Shown here piece by piece: positions 1 to 8,944 of a stretch of DNA of 39,485 nt. Below the pieces are notes generated by a model, which saw only the letters and a program-made list of their open reading frames with translations, had not been told where the DNA came from and ran no database searches. The DNA is from Acidobacteriota bacterium (GTDB taxonomy: Bacteria > Acidobacteriota > Thermoanaerobaculia > Multivoradales > JAGPDF01). The stretch is taken from positions 1 to 39,485 of the forward strand of contig WYBK01000014.1 in NCBI GenBank assembly GCA_011525905.1. The letters are read 5' to 3'. Within the stretch, counting starts at the first letter, position 1, and every line of letters starts with the position of its first letter. The position numbers and the translations under genes are program-made.

Positions 1-1253
1 AAGCCGGGCAGGCCGACGAAGTCGAACTGCTGCCGGCCGCCCAGTCCGAAGGTGGCGTCGACGTCGAGCGTCGCCGCGTCGAGGCGCGAGACGTACATCT
101 CACCCTCCGGATCGGGACCGGGCGGCGAGGGCGACGTGCCGCCCGCGATCAGCAGGCCGCCGCGCGGGTCGACCTCCACGGCGAAAGCCTGGAGGCTCTC
201 GCCGGGCAGCACGATCGGCAGCAGCGTGGCCGCGTCGACCTCGTCGCCGTCGTCGTCGAGACGGACGGCCCAACCGAGGTCGCCGCTGAGCAGGCAACTG
301 TGCGAGCCCACAGCGATCACTCCGCCGCCCGGCAGAAGAGCGAGGTCGCGCAGGACCTCCTGCGCCCCCGCGGAGGCCGAGCAACCGTCGACCCGGGTCC
401 TGCCGCCGGAGCCGAAAGTGGGATCGAGGTCGCCGTCGGCGTCGAGCCGGAAGATCGCGGCGAGGTTCTCGCCGGTCGAGGTCACCGCGTCGACCGCGAC
501 CAGGATCCGGCCAGCCGGGTCGAGCGCGATCGCGAGCGCGTTCGAGCTGCCCGGCACCGCGGGCGGCTCGAAGGGATCGAGCTCGAGCCAGCCGCCGGTT
601 GCGAAGCCGGTGTCGAGCACGAAGGAGGAAGAGAGGCGGGCGACGAAGGCCCGGTCGACCAGCAGCGCCTGGCCGTAGACCACGAAGCGCCCCGCGGCGT
701 CGCGCACGAAGCCGTTGACGCGCGGCGGCAGGGCGAATGGGTCGTTGGGCAGGACGAACGGGCCGTACTCCTCGGCCGCGGCACCGTCCTCGTCGATGCG
801 CTGGAGGAAACCGACCGAGGTAGCGACCGCTCCGAACGAGCGATAGCCGCCGACTACGATCGCGCCGTCCGGCTCGAAGACCACCGACTCGCTGGCGAGC
901 TCGAAGCTCGACGGGTAGTCGAGGACGAAAGTACCTCGCCCGGGGGGCACGTCGCCGAAGCTCGCGTCGCGGGCGCCGGACGGATCGAAGCGAGCGAGCC
1001 CGATGGCGAAGGGGAAGCTCGCGTCGCCGGTCGCGATGCCCCCGACCAGCACCGCGCGGCCGGCGGCGTCGAGCGCCACGCCATTCGCGAAATCGCCGGC
1101 GTCGCCCCCGAGGTCGAAGTAGACGATCTCGCGGCCGGGAGCCGCGGCGGCGCCGTAGGGCGCGTCGAGCTCCCCTTCCGACTGCGCCGCGACTCTCGCC
1201 GTCGCGGAGACGATGAGGATGGCCAGGCAGGCAGCGAAGAGCTCGCGCCGCAT
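1..1253 (-). CDS. Secreted delta-60 repeat (beta-propeller-like) protein, C-terminus cut off by the window edge
   Basis: The frame is open from an ATG at 1253 to base 1, so only about 417 N-terminal residues are visible. The start is backed by a purine-rich Shine-Dalgarno (GGAGGGGGAAAGG). The protein opens with a Sec signal peptide (MRRELFAACLAILIVSATARVAAQ). It then repeats units of the form 'F/RLDxxGxLDxxFGxGG', for example LDADGDLDPTFGSGG and LDVDATFGLGG, alternating with 'aiALDPAGRILVAVD'-type strands. This is the pattern of the delta-60 repeat domain, which is thought to form beta-propeller blades in secreted bacterial proteins of largely unknown function. No enzymatic motif is visible. 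It lies 115 bp downstream of lipA on the same strand but is unlikely to be functionally linked. Family assignment is good; function is unknown. Confidence 0.8.
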   Translation of the reverse strand, partial: MRRELFAACLAILIVSATARVAAQSEGELDAPYGAAAAPGREIVYFDLGGDAGDFANGVALDAAGRAVLVGGIATGDASFPFAIGLARFDPSGARDASFGDVPPGRGTFVLDYPSSFELASESVVFEPDGAIVVGGYRSFGAVATSVGFLQRIDEDGAAAEEYGPFVLPNDPFALPPRVNGFVRDAAGRFVVYGQALLVDRAFVARLSSSFVLDTGFATGGWLELDPFEPPAVPGSSNALAIALDPAGRILVAVDAVTSTGENLAAIFRLDADGDLDPTFGSGGRTRVDGCSASAGAQEVLRDLALLPGGGVIAVGSHSCLLSGDLGWAVRLDDDGDEVDAATLLPIVLPGESLQAFAVEVDPRGGLLIAGGTSPSPPGPDPEGEMYVSRLDAATLDVDATFGLGGRQQFDFVGLPG

Positions 1254-1368
1254 GGCAGCCGCCTTTCCCCCTCCAGTTTGGCTGCGACCGAGGGTAGCAG
1301 GCCGCGCTGCCGATGACCAGGGAGCACGACACGCGCCCGCGTCCACGGCGCGGAGAGGCGCCTTCGGC

Positions 1369-2328
1369 TCAGACCACCGGGGCGGCGCGCAGCGGGCGGT
1401 CGACGGCCTCGTGGGCGTGGTAGGAGGAGCGGACGAGGGGGCCGGCGACGCACTGGGCGAAGCCGAGGTCGAGGGCGAAGCGGCGCAGCTCGTCGAACTC
1501 GGCCGGCGGCACGTAACGGGCGACCGGCAGGTGCTCGCGGGTCGGCTGCAGGTACTGGCCGATCGCCAGGATCTCCACCCCGGCGGCGCGGATGTCGGCG
1601 ATCGTCTGCCGCACCTCCGCGGGCGTCTCGCCGAGCCCGAGCATGATCGCGGTCTTCACTCGGCCCGCGTACTCCCCCGCGTCACGCCGCCGCGACGCCT
1701 CGGCGAGTAGCGCCAGCGTGCGCTCGTAGCGGCTCCCCGGGCGCGCCGCGCGGTAGATCGACGGCACCGTCTCGACGTTGTGGCTGAAGATCTCCGGGCG
1801 CGCGGCGAGCACGACGTCGAGCGCGTCGGGCACGCCGCGGAAGTCGGGGGTGAGCACCTCGACCGAGCACTCCGGCGCGCGGCGGTGGAGCGCTTCGATC
1901 ACCGCCGCCCAGTGGCGGGCGCCGCCGTCGGGCAGATCGTCCCGGTCGACCGAGGTGATCACCGCGTGGGCGAGCCCCATCGCCGCGACCGCCTCGGCGA
2001 CGTGCTCCGGCTCGGCCGGGTCGGGACCGGCCGGCGGTCGCCCCGAAGTCACCGCGCAGAATCCGCAGCGGCGCGTGCAGACCTCCCCCAGGATCATGAA
2101 GGTCGCCGTCCCGTGCTCCCCCCAGCACTCGTAGATGTTCGGACAGCGCGCCTCGGCGCAGACGGTGTTCAGGGCGAGCCGGTCGACCAGCTTGCGCACC
2201 TCGTGGTAGCGCGCCGGGGTCGCCAGCTTGATGCGCAGCCAGTCGGGGCGCTCCCCGGCGCGCGGGCTCCCCGCGCCCTGCCCGCTCGCGCTCCTCGCGC
2301 CGCCGATGCGCACCAGCCGCTCGCTCAT
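1369..2328 (-). CDS. lipA: Lipoyl synthase LipA
   Basis: Radical-SAM enzyme that inserts two sulfurs into protein-bound octanoyl groups to make the lipoyl cofactor. With the start at [10 protein letters not shown] it is 319 residues, close to E. coli LipA (321). Both iron-sulfur clusters are visible: the auxiliary-cluster cysteines C57, C62 and C68 ([17 protein letters not shown]) and the SAM-cluster CxxxCxxC at C84, C88 and C91 ([11 protein letters not shown]). The C-terminal RSSYHAHE carries the conserved RSSY motif with the serine ligand. An in-frame extension of 46 residues upstream is arginine-rich, low-complexity and outside the family, so it was rejected. No clear Shine-Dalgarno precedes the chosen ATG. 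It is divergent from maeB. Its substrates in this window are the lipoyl domains of E2 (22.5-23.9 kb) and E3 (27.5-29.3 kb), with LipB (17.5-18.2 kb) as the preceding enzyme. Confidence 0.95.
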   Translation of the reverse strand: MSERLVRIGGARSASGQGAGSPRAGERPDWLRIKLATPARYHEVRKLVDRLALNTVCAEARCPNIYECWGEHGTATFMILGEVCTRRCGFCAVTSGRPPAGPDPAEPEHVAEAVAAMGLAHAVITSVDRDDLPDGGARHWAAVIEALHRRAPECSVEVLTPDFRGVPDALDVVLAARPEIFSHNVETVPSIYRAARPGSRYERTLALLAEASRRRDAGEYAGRVKTAIMLGLGETPAEVRQTIADIRAAGVEILAIGQYLQPTREHLPVARYVPPAEFDELRRFALDLGFAQCVAGPLVRSSYHAHEAVDRPLRAAPVV

Positions 2329-2388
2329 GGTGCCGCAGTCTATTACGGCGCCCTCCGCCCTCCGGCGGGCACGTGCGGTCCTTCCCGG

Positions 2389-2412
2389 CCGCCCACCCCC
2401 ACGGGTGGGCGG
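2389..2412. repeat. Perfect 10-bp inverted repeat with 4-base loop between lipA and maeB
   Basis: CCGCCCACCC (2389-2398), loop CCAC, GGGTGGGCGG (2403-2412). Neither side has a T-run, so it is not a typical terminator. It lies just upstream of the proposed maeB promoter and 61-84 bp upstream of the lipA start. It could be an operator or part of a lipA leader. Confidence 0.6.
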
Positions 2413-2429
2413 GCCAGCCCGGCCGAGTC

Positions 2430-2458
2430 TTGCCGGCGGTCTGCGACGAGCGTGTAGT
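2430..2458 (+). promoter_or_regulatory. Possible sigma-70-type promoter of maeB
   Basis: TTGCCG (2430-2435), 17-bp spacer, TGTAGT (2453-2458). Each hexamer matches the consensus at four of six positions. Transcription would begin near 2465, about 28 bp before the maeB ATG, which leaves room for the strong Shine-Dalgarno at 2480-2487. Assigned by eye. Confidence 0.4.
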
Positions 2459-2492
2459 GGAGCCACTCGATCGACTCGAGGAAGGAGCCCCC

Positions 2493-4808
<2,316 letters not shown>

Positions 4809-4833
4809 CCTGCCCGCTCGACCCGCGGCCTTC

Positions 4834-4870
4834 AGCGCCGGCGGTCCTCCGGGGCCGCCGGCGCTTCGTT
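4834..4870 (+). terminator. Rho-independent-like terminator of maeB, between convergent genes
   Basis: An 11-bp perfect stem, AGCGCCGGCGG (4834-4844) and CCGCCGGCGCT (4855-4865), with a 10-base loop and then TCGTTT. It starts 26 bp after the maeB stop and sits between maeB and the convergent 85-residue gene. The T-tract is short, as expected in GC-rich DNA. Confidence 0.65.
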
Positions 4871-4880
4871 TCGGCGCGGT

Positions 4881-5138
4881 TCAGGGCACGTGCGGCGCGT
4901 CGTGCGCGCGCGCCAGCTCGCGCAGCCGCTCGTAGGCCTGGTCGCGGCTGACGGCCAGGACCTCCTCGCACTCCCCTTCGCGGTGCGCTTCGAGCGCCCA
5001 GACCCGGCGCGCGCGCACCTGCCAGCCCCGCGCCTCGAGCTCGCGCGCGATCTCGGGCCAGACCGCGCCCGGCTCGGCGACCAATGCGTCGAGGTCGTCG
5101 GTCGAAGGGGCCGGGGGCGCTGTTTCTCGGACGTACAT
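4881..5138 (-). CDS. Small hypothetical protein (85 aa) at the end of the acpS-ligase-ACP-kbl cluster
   Basis: Not recognised. The ATG at 5138 has a strong Shine-Dalgarno (GAGAGGAGGG) and lies 13 bp after the kbl-like stop, so co-translation is likely. The product (MYVRETAPPAPSTDD...) is acidic at the N-terminus. It continues as an amphipathic alpha/beta-like sequence with RELEARGWQVRARRVWALEAHREGE and a helix YERLRELARAHDAPHV. There is no signal peptide, membrane segment or cysteine cluster. The charged pattern and codon bias match its neighbours, which supports it being coding. An upstream extension of the frame would overlap kbl and has no ribosome site. It could be a small partner of the ACP module, but only position supports that. 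Confidence 0.6.
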   Translation of the reverse strand: MYVRETAPPAPSTDDLDALVAEPGAVWPEIARELEARGWQVRARRVWALEAHREGECEEVLAVSRDQAYERLRELARAHDAPHVP

Positions 5139-5151
5139 GGCGGCCCTCCTC

Positions 5152-6399
5152 TCAGGCGCCGAAGCGCTCGACGATCTCCCGCTTGCCGAGGCCGAGCACG
5201 CCATGGCGCCGGCCGACCGCGACGAACGCCTCGAGCGCCCGCTCGAGGTGCGCCCGCTCGTGGCCGGCGGAAACCTGGGTGCGGATGCGCGCCTGCCCCT
5301 TGGGCACCACGGGGAAGAAGAAGCCGACGACGAAGACCCCCTCCTCGAACAGGTCGCGCGCGAAATCCTGCGCCAAGCGGGCGTTGTAGAGCATGATCGG
5401 GACGATCGGGCTCTCGCCCGGCTTGACGTCGAAGCCCGCCTCGACGAGCAGACGCCGCCAGAGCCGCGTGTTCTCCTCCAGCCGGTCGCGCCGGGCGGTC
5501 GATTCCTCGATCAGGTCGAGCACCTCGAGGGCGGCGGCGACGATCACCGGCGGCACCGAATTGGAGAAGAGGTAGGGGCGCGCGCGCTGCCGGCAGGTCT
5601 CGACCAGCTCGCTGCGTCCAGAGACGCAGCCGCCGGAAGCGCCGCCGAGCGCCTTGCCGAGCGTGGTGGTGAGCAGGTCGACCCGACCGAGAACGCCCTT
5701 CGCCTCGTGGGTGCCGCGGCCGCGCGCGCCGATGAACCCGGTGGCGTGCGAGTCGTCGACGAAGACCAGCGCGTCGTACTTCTCGGCGAGCGCGACGATC
5801 TCGTCGAGCTTGGCGAGGTCGCCGTCCATCGAGAAGACGCCGTCGGTGACCACCACCCGCGCCCGCTTGTCGAGGTGCTCGGCGAGCTTCTCCTCGAGAT
5901 GTCCCATGTCGGAGTGCTTGTAGGTGTCGGTCTGCGCCTTCGCCAGGCGCATGCCGTCGACGATCGAGGCGTGCACCAGCCGGTCGGCGATCAGCACGTC
6001 CTGCTCGCCGAACAGCGCCTCGAACACGCCGGCGTTGGCGTCCATGCAGGAGGGGAAGAGCAGCGTGTCCTCGGTGCCGAGGAAGCCGGTCAGGCGCTCC
6101 TCGAGCCTCCGGTGCAGGTCCTGGGTGCCGCAGATGAAACGCACCGACGACATGCCGTAGCCGCGCGCCTCGAGACCCGCGCGCGCCGCCGCCAGCACCC
6201 GCGGGTGGCTCGACAGGCCGAGGTAGTTGTTGGCGCACAGGTTGATCACCGGCCGCGGTAGCTCTCCCGCCGGGAACTCGACCTCGACGCGCACGTCCTG
6301 CGGACCGTGCAGGATCCGCTCCTGCTTGTAGAGACCGGCCGCGCGGATCTCCTCGAGCCCGCGGCGGAAACGCTCCTTCAAAGGCTCCGGGTAGGCCAT
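5152..6399 (-). CDS. kbl: KBL-like alpha-oxoamine synthase (glycine C-acetyltransferase family)
   Basis: PLP enzyme that condenses an acyl thioester with glycine. KBL proper makes 2-amino-3-oxobutyrate from acetyl-CoA. The 415-residue product aligns along its length with E. coli KBL (398 aa), with shared motifs LCANNYLGLSSHP, SVRFICGTQD, SCMDANAGVFEAL, VFVDDSHATGFIG (D215, H218), TTTLGKALGGASGG (PLP lysine K249), RPYLFSNSVPP and FFFPVVPKGQARIRTQ. The SC-DAN-G-FE segment is KBL-like rather than typical of serine palmitoyltransferase. There is no threonine dehydrogenase (tdh) next to it, unlike the classical kbl-tdh pair. Instead it follows an ACP gene by 29 bp and a ligase and acpS before that. 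The natural acyl donor may therefore be an acyl-ACP; this is inference. Family assignment is secure, exact substrate is not. Confidence 0.88.
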   Translation of the reverse strand: MAYPEPLKERFRRGLEEIRAAGLYKQERILHGPQDVRVEVEFPAGELPRPVINLCANNYLGLSSHPRVLAAARAGLEARGYGMSSVRFICGTQDLHRRLEERLTGFLGTEDTLLFPSCMDANAGVFEALFGEQDVLIADRLVHASIVDGMRLAKAQTDTYKHSDMGHLEEKLAEHLDKRARVVVTDGVFSMDGDLAKLDEIVALAEKYDALVFVDDSHATGFIGARGRGTHEAKGVLGRVDLLTTTLGKALGGASGGCVSGRSELVETCRQRARPYLFSNSVPPVIVAAALEVLDLIEESTARRDRLEENTRLWRRLLVEAGFDVKPGESPIVPIMLYNARLAQDFARDLFEEGVFVVGFFFPVVPKGQARIRTQVSAGHERAHLERALEAFVAVGRRHGVLGLGKREIVERFGA

Positions 6400-6428
6400 G
6401 GCATCCTCCTCGCCGCCGTGCTCCGGCT

Positions 6429-6692
6429 TCAGACCGGCACGCGACGCGCCGCGACGCGCCGCACCAGCGCGGCGATCGAACGCACGCTGTCGAAGGCCGC
6501 CGGCGTCGCCTCGGCGTCCGGGATCTCGATGTCGTTCTTCCTCTCGAGGAAGCGCTTGAGCGAGACCATCGAGAAGGAGTCGACGATGCCGCCGGTGATC
6601 AGCGGCGTCTCGAGCCCGACCTGGCGGTCGTCGTCCTCCTCCAGGTACTCGCGACGCACGTAATCGAGAATCGCTCTCTCCAGATCGTCCAT
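6429..6692 (-). CDS. Acyl carrier protein, dedicated (87 aa)
   Basis: Small carrier protein with the phosphopantetheine site GGIVDSFSMVSLKRFLE, where Ser39 would be modified; DSF replaces the usual DSL. It is predicted to be helical and mostly acidic, with a basic C-terminal tail (RRVAARRVPV). The ATG at 6692 follows GGAGGACTAGCCGCC and lies 5 bp after the ligase stop. A much longer open frame through the ligase region is a shadow. This is not the fatty-acid-synthesis ACP by context: no fab genes are near. The flanking acpS can activate it, the ligase may load it, and the KBL-like synthase 29 bp downstream may use it. Identity as a carrier protein is firm; the cargo is unknown. Confidence 0.88.
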   Translation of the reverse strand: MDDLERAILDYVRREYLEEDDDRQVGLETPLITGGIVDSFSMVSLKRFLERKNDIEIPDAEATPAAFDSVRSIAALVRRVAARRVPV

Positions 6693-6697
6693 GGCGG

Positions 6698-8398
6698 CTA
6701 GTCCTCCATCAGGCTCGAAAGGTCGCCCGGCGGCTCGCCCCACTCGCGCGCGCGCAGCACGCGGCGGACGATCTTGCCGCTGCGGGTCTTGGGCAAGGAG
6801 GGGACGAACTCCACCTCCTGGGGCATGGCGAGCGGCGAGAGCCGTCGCCGCAGCGCGTTCATCACCTCGAGCTCGAGGTCGGTCGAGGGCTCGAAACCGG
6901 GCTTGAGGACGACGAACGCCTTGACCACCTCCATGTTGACCGGATCGGGCTTGCCGACCGCGGCCGACTCGGCCACCGCGGGGTGCTCGAGCAGCGCCGA
7001 CTCGACCTCGAACGGGCCGACCAGGTGGCCGCCGGTGTTGATCACGTCGTCGTCGCGGCCGACGAACCAGAAGTCGCCGTCGGCGTCGACCGAGGCGCGG
7101 TCCCCGGTCAGGTACCACCCCTTGCGGAACTTGGCGTCGAAGGCGCTCCGGTTCCCCCAGTAGCCGCGCAGCATCGAGGGCCAGCCGGGGCGCAGCCCGA
7201 GCTGGCCGACCCGTCCCGCCGGCAGCGGCTCGAAGCGCTCGGGGTCGAGCACGGCCGCGTCGATGCCCGGGAAGGGGCGCCCCATCGAGCCCGCCTTGAT
7301 CCGCGCGCCGGGCAGGTTGGCGATCACGATGCAGCCGGTCTCGGTCTGCCAGTAGGTATCGTGGAAGGGGCGGCCGAAGGTGGCGCGCGACCAGTGCACG
7401 GCCTCGGGATTGAGCGGCTCGCCCACGCTCGCCAGGTGGCGCAGCGCGCGCAGGTCGTGGCGGTAGGCGAGCTCGGTGCCCTCGCGCATCAGCAGGCGGA
7501 TGGCGGTCGGCGCCGAGTACCAGACGGTCACGCGCTGCTTCTCGAGGGTCTCGTACCAGCGCTCCGCGTTGAAGCCGGCGTCGAGCACCACCTGGGTGAC
7601 GCCGTTCGACCAGGGACCGATGATGCCGTACGAGGTGCCGGTCACCCAGCCGGGATCGGCGTTGCACCAGTAGACGTCGTCGGGGCGCAGGTCGAGCGCC
7701 ACCTTCGCCGTCCAGTACTGCGCGGGCAGCGAGCCGTGGACGTGCTGCGCCCCTTTCGGCTTGCCGGTCGTGCCCGACGTGTAGTGCAGGATCGAGGGGG
7801 TCTCGGGACCGGCGCGGTGCGGCTCGAAGGCCTCGGGCAGCGGGCCGCGCTCGAGGTCGAGCGCGACTTCGCCCGGCTGCAGGGCCCCCGCGCCGACGTC
7901 GACGACCACGACGTGGCGCAGCGCCGGCAGCCGCTCGCGCGCGCGGCGGACCTTGCCGAGGTGGCGGCGCTGGGTCAGCAGCGCCAGCGTGCCGGCATCT
8001 TCCAGCCGGGTCTGGAGAGACTCGTCGCCGAAAGCCGAGAAGAGCGGCTGGACGATGGCGCCGAGCTTGAGGATGCCGACGAACGCGAAGTAGAGCTCGG
8101 GGACCCGGTCGAGAAAGAGGCAGACGCGGTCTCCGGGGCCGACGCCCAGCCCCGCGAGAAAGCTGGCGATCGCGTTCGAGCGTCGGCGCAGGTCGTCGAA
8201 GTCGTAGCGGCGCGTCTCGCCGGCGTGCCCCTCCCAGAGCAGCGCCGGGTGCCCCCCCCGGCCCGCCGCGCAGATCCGGTCGGCCAGGTGCCAGCCGAGG
8301 TTGACCGGGGCGCCGCTCGCCAACCCGAGCTCGCGCGCCGCGGTCGCCCAGCCGGTGGCCTGACTCCTCTGCCCAGCCTCGCTCGCCGGTCGGCTCAT
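6698..8398 (-). CDS. Acetyl-CoA-synthetase-like AMP-forming ligase (ANL superfamily)
   Basis: Activates a carboxylic acid as its acyl-adenylate and transfers it to CoA or a carrier thiol. 566 residues from an ATG behind GGAGGAGAGGGTGAGGG. Motifs: YTSGTTGKPKG (206-216), WCNADPGWVTG as in acetyl-CoA synthetases, DTYWQTETG with W350, the hinge region TGDRASVDADGDFWFVGRDDDVINTGGH, and the catalytic lysine in KTRSGKIVRR (K542). In acetyl-CoA synthetases the tryptophan of WQTETG closes the acyl pocket and favours acetate; longer-chain ligases usually carry glycine there. A short acyl substrate is therefore likely. It is shorter than typical Acs (about 650 aa). It lies between acpS (4 bp upstream) and the ACP gene (5 bp downstream). 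Whether it loads CoA or ACP cannot be told from sequence. Confidence 0.88.
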   Translation of the reverse strand: MSRPASEAGQRSQATGWATAARELGLASGAPVNLGWHLADRICAAGRGGHPALLWEGHAGETRRYDFDDLRRRSNAIASFLAGLGVGPGDRVCLFLDRVPELYFAFVGILKLGAIVQPLFSAFGDESLQTRLEDAGTLALLTQRRHLGKVRRARERLPALRHVVVVDVGAGALQPGEVALDLERGPLPEAFEPHRAGPETPSILHYTSGTTGKPKGAQHVHGSLPAQYWTAKVALDLRPDDVYWCNADPGWVTGTSYGIIGPWSNGVTQVVLDAGFNAERWYETLEKQRVTVWYSAPTAIRLLMREGTELAYRHDLRALRHLASVGEPLNPEAVHWSRATFGRPFHDTYWQTETGCIVIANLPGARIKAGSMGRPFPGIDAAVLDPERFEPLPAGRVGQLGLRPGWPSMLRGYWGNRSAFDAKFRKGWYLTGDRASVDADGDFWFVGRDDDVINTGGHLVGPFEVESALLEHPAVAESAAVGKPDPVNMEVVKAFVVLKPGFEPSTDLELEVMNALRRRLSPLAMPQEVEFVPSLPKTRSGKIVRRVLRAREWGEPPGDLSSLMED

Positions 8399-8402
8399 GC
8401 CC

Positions 8403-8819
8403 TCACCCTCCTCTCCCGTTCGAGCCGCCGGGTCCGGGCTCGCTCCCGCGCTCGGCCAGCGCGGTCGCCGCCACCCGGGCCGGGCTGCCGCCCTGGGCGA
8501 GCCGGAGCCGCGCGACTCCCCGCTCGCGGGCGCGGGATGCGACCGCGCCGTGCAGCCGGGCGACCAGCCGCCCCTCTTCTTCCAGGATCTCGATCTCGAG
8601 CCAGGGGAGACCCGCGGAGCCGTCCCAGGCGAGCGCCTTGGCGACCGCCTCCTTGGCCGCGAAGCAGGCGGCGAAGGCCCGCGCCGCCGCGCGACGGCGC
8701 GAGCAGCGCGTGATCTCGGCCGGGGTGAAGAGCGCCACGGCGAACGCCGGGCCGCCCTCGCGCAATTGGCGCGCCATCCGCTCGACCTCGAAGAGGTCGA
8801 CTCCCACTCCCGAGACCAT
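8403..8819 (-). CDS. acpS: Holo-[acyl-carrier-protein] synthase AcpS
   Basis: Transfers 4'-phosphopantetheine from CoA to the serine of apo-ACP. 138 residues, near the family length of about 125, with a short Gly/Ser/Pro tail. Motifs: [12 protein letters not shown] (metal-binding D8) and [15 protein letters not shown] (E57 and K56), both diagnostic of AcpS. The ATG at 8819 has GGAGG seven bases upstream. It is the first gene of the minus-strand cluster, ending 4 bp before the ligase. Finding acpS at the head of an operon that contains an ACP suggests it serves that carrier, though it may be the cell's only AcpS. Confidence 0.93.
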   Translation of the reverse strand: MVSGVGVDLFEVERMARQLREGGPAFAVALFTPAEITRCSRRRAAARAFAACFAAKEAVAKALAWDGSAGLPWLEIEILEEEGRLVARLHGAVASRARERGVARLRLAQGGSPARVAATALAERGSEPGPGGSNGRGG

Positions 8820-8867
8820 CGGCGGTCCTCCGAGAGCCCGGCGTCGAATCGTGCGGCGCCTCCGAGG

Positions 8868-8873
8868 ATTCTA
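8868..8873 (-). promoter_or_regulatory. Possible -10 element of the acpS operon
   Basis: TAGAAT on the minus strand, about 50 bp upstream of the acpS ATG, in the 125-bp gap to the divergent reductase gene. The -35 position is not convincing (GGGACG). The same TAGAAT word precedes lipB, which supports its use here. Confidence 0.35.
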
Positions 8874-8944
8874 GGTTCCGGATCCCCCGGCGTCCCCGCC
8901 CGTTCGGGGAGTCTTCGTCGCCGCCGCACCCGCTCCGTGGGAGC

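Noticed and set aside
100-1332. A 410-residue minus-strand open frame with an ATG start
   Set aside because: It is almost pure Arg/Ala/Gly/Pro with no family match. A different minus-strand frame, open from 1253 to the window edge, gives a signal peptide and delta-60 repeats.
5152-6692. The ACP and oxoamine-synthase pair as a bacterial sphingolipid (serine palmitoyltransferase) locus
   Set aside because: The synthase has KBL-specific blocks (SC-DAN-G-FE, FICGTQD) and the ligase has an acetate-type pocket. No ceramide-pathway reductase or acyltransferase is present.
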